Shown: in pieces, positions 58,142-64,000 of the stretch
Layout: every line of letters starts with the position of its first letter
Position numbering within the stretch: position 1 is the first letter of the stretch
Assembly: GCA_033297205.1 (NCBI GenBank)
Contig: MU859196.1
Coordinates: 1-64,000, forward strand
Length of the DNA: 64,000 nt
DNA from: Pseudoneurospora amorphoporcata
Lineage: Eukaryota > Ascomycota > Sordariomycetes > Sordariales > Sordariaceae
Direction: 5' to 3'
Translations under genes and position numbers: made by a program
The notes under the pieces: generated by a model
Told to the model about the DNA's origin: nothing
Database searches by the model: none
Seen by the model: only the letters and a program-made list of their open reading frames with translations

Positions 58142-59886
58142 ATGAGGTATTTTGTTTTGTGATGGCATGCCCTCCGGGTGACTGATATTCTGACTGGCCG
58201 AGGATGCGCGATGAAAACTCATGGAGCTGAATGATATCTCCGGGAGATCATCATGAGCAGCGCTACATGTGGCAGCTCATTGCGATTGAACATGTCCATG
58301 TAGTCTCCGTGCCCGCATTGTGGTCGTACCTAGGAGAGGATGTCAGTTACTCAGCCTCGTTTGAATAGTAATCACTATCGCGACCTTCGGCTTCGTCGTT
58401 CTTTCGAAACCGCCATGCAGCAATCACCTGCGCTGTGACGAATGCTGTGACACTCGGCTCTTGGTTCCCCAAAACGTCAAGAATCCCCTCGTCCCTCGAT
58501 AAAACCCCTGGCCCATCATTCTGCAGGAGGCTCAACGCTAAGGGGCCCGTTAACGAATGGCTGAGGATTGCGACGAATGAGAGAGACGAGAGACAATTCA
58601 GGAGGGAAAAATGGAATGCACGTATTGGGCTATGGCCCGGCACTTTGTCAAGCCATGCCACATGGCACCTGCGATGCCCCTGACGCCAGTGGACGAAGGG
58701 ATGGTGGAGAAGGTGCCACAAGGGTCGTGCCGGCCGGATCCCAATTCATGCGCAAGATGCACTGACTCCAGCGCCGTGCAGCAAGTGGACATGGGTGGAT
58801 TGAGGAGATGGTCCAGCGAGGTCCAGGCGTCCCCGGTGTCGTCTGCGGTGCACGAAATATTCGAGATTGGCATCGTGACAAATGACAGTCCGATATAATC
58901 CGATATTGTTGGGTAATTGATTACGTGACAAGCCGATATTCGGTCTCTTGTCATTCCATTTGTCCAGAGTCCAGACTGCCAGTCGTTGGGAAGGAACAAC
59001 CTGCTGGGCTCCCTGCAGTTGGCTTGTTCTTGCCTCAGTTGCCGAACCATTACAGCAACCTTCCAGGCTCTTTCTAGTCGCTCCGTCAATGGAATCTCTC
59101 TCCCTCTCCACTTCTCCCAATCATTCATTTCACCCCTCTTGGCCCGTCCCAGTCAATACGACCAGTCGAAAAAATACTGCCATCGACCAGACTAGACCAG
59201 CCCGACCCTGTGACGCCGTCCTTTTCCCCATTCGGTTCATTTCGCGGTCTCGTTCTTACCAGCCCACGCTCTCTTCTAGCGCCTATCACCACCACGTTCG
59301 GTAGAGGTAACATTTGGTAACATCGCTTCTGCTCCCCCTCCGGCGGCGCCGCTCCTTTATTCGCCTTTGATCGTTCGTCACTGGTCCCCGTCTACCCCGT
59401 CGGCCGTTTCAGTGGACAGCAAGATTGCAATGCACCCACCCGACCTATCGAACCGACATCACGTTTTTGGCCAGTGGGCAAGGGAAGAGAAAAACAAAAA
59501 GGAGATCCCCCCGAGCCCCGATTTACAATCGCCCGGCATGTCCACCTCGTTCGATTCTGCTGATTCCTCTCGTCCCATGATGGCTCCTACTGTAAGTCAC
59601 GCGAATTATCATGATAGCATGATGGTCCATTCCCACTTCCCCTCCCTTAATTCCAACCCTCTTCCCATTCCAGATACGCCCAAACAGGTGTAATCCCTTG
59701 CCTATCGTGGTCGCGACCGTTCAGTCAGTCCGGGTGACTACGTTCTGGGACTGGAGTGACTAGCTCGCGTGGTCGCAAAAACAAATGCGACAGAGACAAA
59801 TAAAACGGACATCTGGGATCCTCTTCACGATTACTTTGCTTTACACTTTACATTATCCATACACTCGACTTTGACCCAAACTAACA
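58142..59886. other. Intergenic; leader of the next gene
   Basis: No gene is supported. A 108-codon frame at 59367-59693 with a GTAAGT near 59593 might be an upstream exon or leader ORF of the gene at 59887, but no splice keeps the phase. Confidence 0.35.
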
Positions 59887-60240
59887 ATGTCCGCCCCCTC
59901 ACAGACCCAAAACCGCGCCTCCGTCCGCCTCTCCCTGGCGCCCTCCGTGGCCCACTCGGTCGCGCCCACCTTCTGCACCACCGACAGTGCCGTCGCCGAG
60001 ATCACCGACATTGGCAAGGGGCTTGACCGCATGGAGAACAAGGCCCTGGTGCAGCAGCGCGTACACCTGTCCGAGGAGAAGTGCGTCAACCTGCAGAAGC
60101 TCGCTTTGGGCGCCAAGCTCGAGCGCGCGCTCGACCGTCGCATGTCCAGCCAGGATGCCGTCATGAGGCCGCGCAAGCCAACCATTACCGCCGCTTCAAG
60201 TGTTGACCTCAACGAGAAGGACAAGGTTGAGATGATCTAG
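59887..60240 (+). CDS. Small uncharacterised protein, 117 aa
   Basis: A single exon from ATG 59887 after a CT-rich leader and CAAACTAACA. Codon use is strongly biased to G/C in third positions, like the housekeeping genes here. The product has an N-terminal Ser/Ala-rich part (SVRLSLAPSVAHSVAPTF), a helical centre (ITDIGKGLDRMENKALVQQ, EKCVNLQKLALGAKLERALD) and a short basic end (RRMSSQDAVMRPRKPTIT). There is no signal peptide or membrane segment. It is probably a small helical protein conserved in related fungi; no function known to me. Confidence 0.65.
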   Translation: MSAPSQTQNRASVRLSLAPSVAHSVAPTFCTTDSAVAEITDIGKGLDRMENKALVQQRVHLSEEKCVNLQKLALGAKLERALDRRMSSQDAVMRPRKPTITAASSVDLNEKDKVEMI

Positions 60241-61091
60241 ATGATTTGCCATCTTGAGTCAAGGGGCATGGAGCGAACCGGTCGGGCGGGGCGAATGTGG
60301 CGAAACAAGCAAACGGCGCCGCGGCAACACAAGAGAAAAACACTGCGTGGCTCTGGGATATTTGGCCGGTTGGCCGGAGAATGCGCCTCCCGTTTTCCGT
60401 TCATTCCGCCTGCATGATGCCGTTCCGCACGCTGTTGGCGGCATTGCGCTGAGACCGGCCACAACAATACGAGGACAAACAAGATGACGGAACAAATCTT
60501 CCTCGTCCGCTCGAAACACCAAACGCAGAACCGACATGCCAACAAACACGCCGCGCCGAGATATGGGGAGTGACGTCACACCGGGGAAAGGTGATGAGGT
60601 TGTTGAGGAGTCAAACTGCAGGTTGAGCATAGATGCTCGGTCGCGGACACCGGAGGCGTTGTACTACTAGATTTTCAGGGTCTTGAAACCATCATGGCGT
60701 TGCTTTTCACATCGGGTCATCATATCATATCACATTTCATCACGGAGGAAACAATTGGGTTACCAAAGACGGAACTTGAAAGCTATACCAGGATTATGGA
60801 AATTTCACATAGACAGAAGGCAAGACATAAGGGGAAGGAGACGGAAACCGAGGAAGGATCTTGACACTAGGCGAGCAGCAACAGACATATGTACTACTTC
60901 ACGCTGATGGATGGAATGGGTTACGTTACGGGATTCGCGCAATCGGCGCAGCGCACACTCAGTGATGGGTGCTGCGCCAGTCACAAGATACGTAGTAGTG
61001 GACAGGAAGTCTTAGTTTCAATGACGAAGATAAAGGGTTCGAAAGTTTGGGGATGTGCATGCATGCCTGCATGGAGATATCTACCTTGGTG
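60241..61091. other. No supportable gene
   Basis: 3' region of the small gene above. Competing short frames only. Confidence 0.4.
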
Positions 61092-61130
61092 TACTCGTCA
61101 GGACTAGAATCGTCTCAGACCCCAGGGTTT
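61092..61130 (+). repeat. Remnant end of the TIR element family
   Basis: TACTCGTCAGGACTAGAATC followed by GTCTCAGACC closely resembles the left end of the element at 5142, including the leading TA. No opposite end is visible nearby, so this is a solo or truncated end. Confidence 0.4.
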
Positions 61131-62725
61131 GCCTAGGTATCAAGTCCCGAGTGCAAACTTGCATATCATATTTATGTCCGGAGCACCTGACGCCATGCAG
61201 ATTTCGGGTGGACAAGACCGCAGTGCTCCTAACAGCTATCCCTGGTGTCCATCTTTCCAACCCACGGCAACCCTCAAGAAAGCCACTCTTGTACTTCACC
61301 AATCATAGAGTTCCATTCCTTTCTGGCTTGTCCGCGTCTTTCGCTACCTGAAGACAGACACCTTAGGGTTAACGGCAGAAAGCGAAGCATGTCCGTTCCG
61401 AGCTTTGTCTCTTAGATATAACATACAATACAATACATGAGCAGTGAGTGAGACATACATACATGTTGGTGATGGTGGTGGTATTTTTAGGAAACACATA
61501 TCTATCCCAAGTAATTTCACGAGACAGAAAGAGATAAATAGATAGATGATGCGAGAGGGGGATGGGGAGGAGCCAGGTGAGTAAGATACGTGGTCATATA
61601 GAGAAACGCACGCCATGGCTGGAGTAACCGAGAGTCTCGCGGCCTGCTCAACCAAATCCAAATCTAAATCCAACTCCTGCAGAAAGAAACTGCACCAAAA
61701 AAAGCGACGATGTAAAAGGTAGGTAGGTAGGTAGGTAGGTACCTAGCTATTGCCGGCTTCCCGTCACCTAAAAGAGTCTAGTCTAGACTAGAACAAACGT
61801 GCTTGATATATTGACCATGTCTACAAACACAGTGTTTGTTGTTTTGTTGTCCGTGTTAATCCTAGACCCGCTGTGACGTGTGTGGGTGGTCAGTCAGTTC
61901 ACAAGCGTTCACTCAACACTCAACAATGGAATGAATGTAGGAGAAAGATATGTGAGCCGGCTGTGTATATTTTAATAAGAAAAGAAAAAAAAAGGAAGTC
62001 GTTTCGTTTCAGCTTATTCGCCCTACTAACCAACCCGGTATCTCCCCTGTATTCTTTATCTCCTTTTTCCATCTTAATCAAAAGTCAGGAATGGACTTTC
62101 TCTCTCTCTCGATGGATCAATCAGCCACCCAACCAACCTGTATCGGACAGACAGACCATGCATGCTCTGTTAATTCCATCATCCATCCTTACAACCACTC
62201 GCTCGCAACTTGAAAAAGGAAGGTTGCTTGCTGCAAGAGACCCCCTCCCCCCCCACCCCCTCCTCGGCTTTTTGGATATCAGGTTAATCAACCCTTCAAT
62301 GCCCGCTTTTCGTTTTCTGTCATGTGCAAGGATGGAGAGTCCTCAACGACACAATTGTGTAACAAATGATATCCCAATTATGTATACCTAACGCCCTAAC
62401 GCGCAACTATCTATCTATCTGCCTACCATAGTAAAAGCAGAGCAAAAAGCAAAAAGCGCTGATCTGTTGACAGCGCTGTGTGGTGTGTGACCCTGAAGAA
62501 GTAATACATGAAAATAAACAAAGTCCCTTCCTTCTGCGTGCCTTTTTCCTTCCGTCAAAGCCAGTAAGCAGATACATCAAAACATCTTCTTGGACGCTTT
62601 TCTCTTGGGGTGGGAATTCGCTTGGATTCCAAAGGTCAGGGGCAACGCGGACCTGAGCCCGTGATCCAGGCTCCTCTATCCCTTTGCTCGAAGTGTGATC
62701 CTGTCATGACGGCACGACAAGCCAT
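61131..62725. other. No supportable gene
   Basis: Contains a TTAGGGTTA-like box at 61362, the TAGG repeat at 61718, several GATA/CTAT short repeats and a C-rich tract near 62240-62265. No gene. Confidence 0.4.
61718..61744. repeat. (AGGT)n ending in GGTACCT
   Basis: Six AGGT units followed by ACCT. Same word as in other spacers of the window. Confidence 0.7.
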
Positions 62726-63025
62726 TCATTCTCTCGGGCAGTCAAACACGTTCTTTGCCCGAAGCCTCCCATCCGTACACAACCACACCTCTTGCATCTC
62801 CTTCCCAACCTCCGCTTCATACTTGGCCCATTCCTGAGAATAAAAGAACGCAGCCAACATGTCAAACTCCTCCGCCTCAAGACTCCTCGCCACTTCCCAC
62901 TCCATCTCCCACCCATTTCCAGCTCCCCAGGCCTGTCTCCAGCTGTCTAACCCAGCCCTCGCGGCTTTCTGAGCCTGTTTCCTCCGTCCCCGGTCACGTC
63001 CCAATCCACCATTGTTGATAGCACT
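62726..63025 (-). CDS. In-frame extension after the SEC72-like stop codon
   Basis: Directly after the TAG at 63026-63028 the same frame stays open for about 99 codons with coding-like content: RGRRKQAQKAARAGLDSW, EWEVARSLEAEEFDMLAAFF, SQEWAKYEAEVGKEMQEVW and a Cys-containing end FDCPRE. It has no ATG before the middle (in NGWEMEWE), so it is unlikely to be an independent gene. It may be a hidden last exon of the upstream gene (a GTAACA near 63052 could serve as donor), a readthrough extension, or a domain lost by a recent stop. I recognise no family. Confidence 0.4.
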   Translation of the reverse strand, partial: SAINNGGLGRDRGRRKQAQKAARAGLDSWRQAWGAGNGWEMEWEVARSLEAEEFDMLAAFFYSQEWAKYEAEVGKEMQEVWLCTDGRLRAKNVFDCPRE

Positions 63026-63709
63026 CTAAGCCAGATGCCCCTGCCTCTCCTTGTTACCAGCACCAGCACCAGCCCCACCAGCATTCTTCAACTCCAGCTT
63101 ATGTTCAATCTCCCTCCCCAACTCGGCCAACTCCTTCTCCTCCCCTTCGACCTCCAGCGCGCGACCAACCCACTCTCTCGCCTCCTCGAGTCTTCCCATT
63201 TCCAGGAGCGACTTTCCACGTCTAAACCAAGCCTTCGCGTTCCCCACCCTCTTCGCCTCCACTGACGCTTCGGCATCCACCGCAGCCTCAGGCCACTCCT
63301 GCATCCACATGTGTGCCTGCGCCCTGTTGCTGAACAAGCTGTGCACCTCCTCCCTTACAAGCTGACTCGGTTCCCAAAGCGGGCGGGCAAGCGCCATCTG
63401 AATACCCAGGGTATAAAACTTGGCGGCCTCGGCGTACTTTTGTTTCTTGTACTCGGTGTTTCCGCTGTCGCGCAGCTTGGAGACTTGGGCGGAGCGTTTG
63501 GGGTTTACGGGGATGGGGGGCGGGGGGACCAGGTGAGGAGGGTCCAGGGAGTGCAGGGAGCGGTGGAGGGCGTTTAGGGCCGAGAGTTCGGCTTCAAGGG
63601 CGCGGGTTTGGATGCTGGACAAAGAGGCCGAGGGGTGGAGGGAGATGGATTTGGATTGCGGGTCAATGGTTAAGGGGAGGTGGGTGTAGGTGTCGAGGTC
63701 TTCGGCCAT
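63026..63709 (-). CDS. SEC72-like TPR subunit of the ER translocon
   Basis: A single exon of 227 residues from ATG 63709 (in-frame ATG at 63757 also possible). After an N-terminal part with DTYTHLPLTIDPQSKS and ALHRSLHSLD comes VPVNPKRSAQ-like PIPVNPKRSAQVSKLRDSGN, then TPR motifs: EYKKQKYAEAAKFYTLGIQ, SLFSNRAQAHMWMQEWPEA, and KAWFRRGKSLLEMGRLEEA. This layout is that of fungal Sec72, a peripheral subunit of the Sec62/Sec63 complex that helps post-translational import of secretory proteins and contacts chaperones at the cytosolic face of the ER. The call is by motif and layout. The coding frame continues past the stop, see the next entry downstream. Confidence 0.78.
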   Translation of the reverse strand: MAEDLDTYTHLPLTIDPQSKSISLHPSASLSSIQTRALEAELSALNALHRSLHSLDPPHLVPPPPIPVNPKRSAQVSKLRDSGNTEYKKQKYAEAAKFYTLGIQMALARPLWEPSQLVREEVHSLFSNRAQAHMWMQEWPEAAVDAEASVEAKRVGNAKAWFRRGKSLLEMGRLEEAREWVGRALEVEGEEKELAELGREIEHKLELKNAGGAGAGAGNKERQGHLA

Positions 63710-64000
63710 TTTGGCGGTTCGGTTTGTGACAGCGAGAGGCTGGTTATCGGATCGCAATGTGGTTTGGTTTGGTTTGGTTGGGAATTGATCGATCGGAAGA
63801 CGGACGTGTCTTGGTCGGGGACTTGAAGAAGAAGATGTCTCGGTCTCGGTTGGGGAAAGCCGAGCGTGGTCGACGATGATGATCCTCTTTACCTGGAATG
63901 CAGATAGGTGTTCGATCGAGAGTGTGATGTCGCAGCGACGATAAGATTATTTGGTCGTGCGAATTGTATTTCGTTTTGCGCACGCGAAAGGAGCGGTGGT
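63710..64000. promoter_or_regulatory. Promoter side of the SEC72-like gene
   Basis: No gene. The stretch contains GGTTT repeats (63771-63784) just upstream of the leader and GA-rich tracts. Confidence 0.35.

Overview
The window looks like a nuclear contig of a filamentous ascomycete, most likely a Sordariomycete close to the Sordariales. Genes are interrupted by short GT-AG introns (about 54-110 nt) with CTNAC-like branch sites. Coding regions are GC-rich in third positions, several proteins are rich in Gln/Ser/Pro, and the word TACCTAGGTA and its fragments are scattered between genes. I cannot name the species. A run of ten N (22540-22549) next to a 27-G run marks an assembly gap.

Layout. 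0.7-4.3 kb: two minus-strand Golgi-type glycosyltransferases (GT32 and GT31 families). 5.1-5.9 kb: a 735-bp inverted-repeat transposable element flanked by TA. 7-12 kb: three unrecognised plus-strand genes, one with a possible frameshift. 13.8-18.6 kb: a gene graveyard with a sugar-transporter-like fragment, scrambled and partly duplicated pieces of a mitochondrial aspartate/glutamate carrier gene, and a decayed AA7 (berberine-bridge type) oxidase. 20.6-30.1 kb: a housekeeping block with TAF6 (TFIID/SAGA), succinate dehydrogenase cytochrome b560 subunit, cytoplasmic tyrosyl-tRNA synthetase and a methionine-permease-type amino acid transporter. 31.0-33.6 kb: a large low-complexity protein.

35.6-59 kb is gene-poor. 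It holds decayed reading frames and, among them, three members of a small cysteine-rich protein family (35.6-37.1, 43.6-44.3 and 54.2-54.9 kb). All three share a W-x-C-C-x-C knuckle followed by C-x-H-x2-C-x2-C, and two also share an N-terminal module with the core N-T-G-x3-P-C-x-N. I know no named domain for this, and it is the best candidate in the window for an undescribed system. The right end (59.9-63.7 kb) carries a small unrecognised gene and a SEC72-like TPR subunit of the ER translocon, whose TAG stop is followed in the same frame by about 100 further codons that look coding.

Exon coordinates were derived by hand from splice signals and reading frames. Family assignments rest on motif recognition and not on database searches. 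No tRNA, rRNA or CRISPR array was found.
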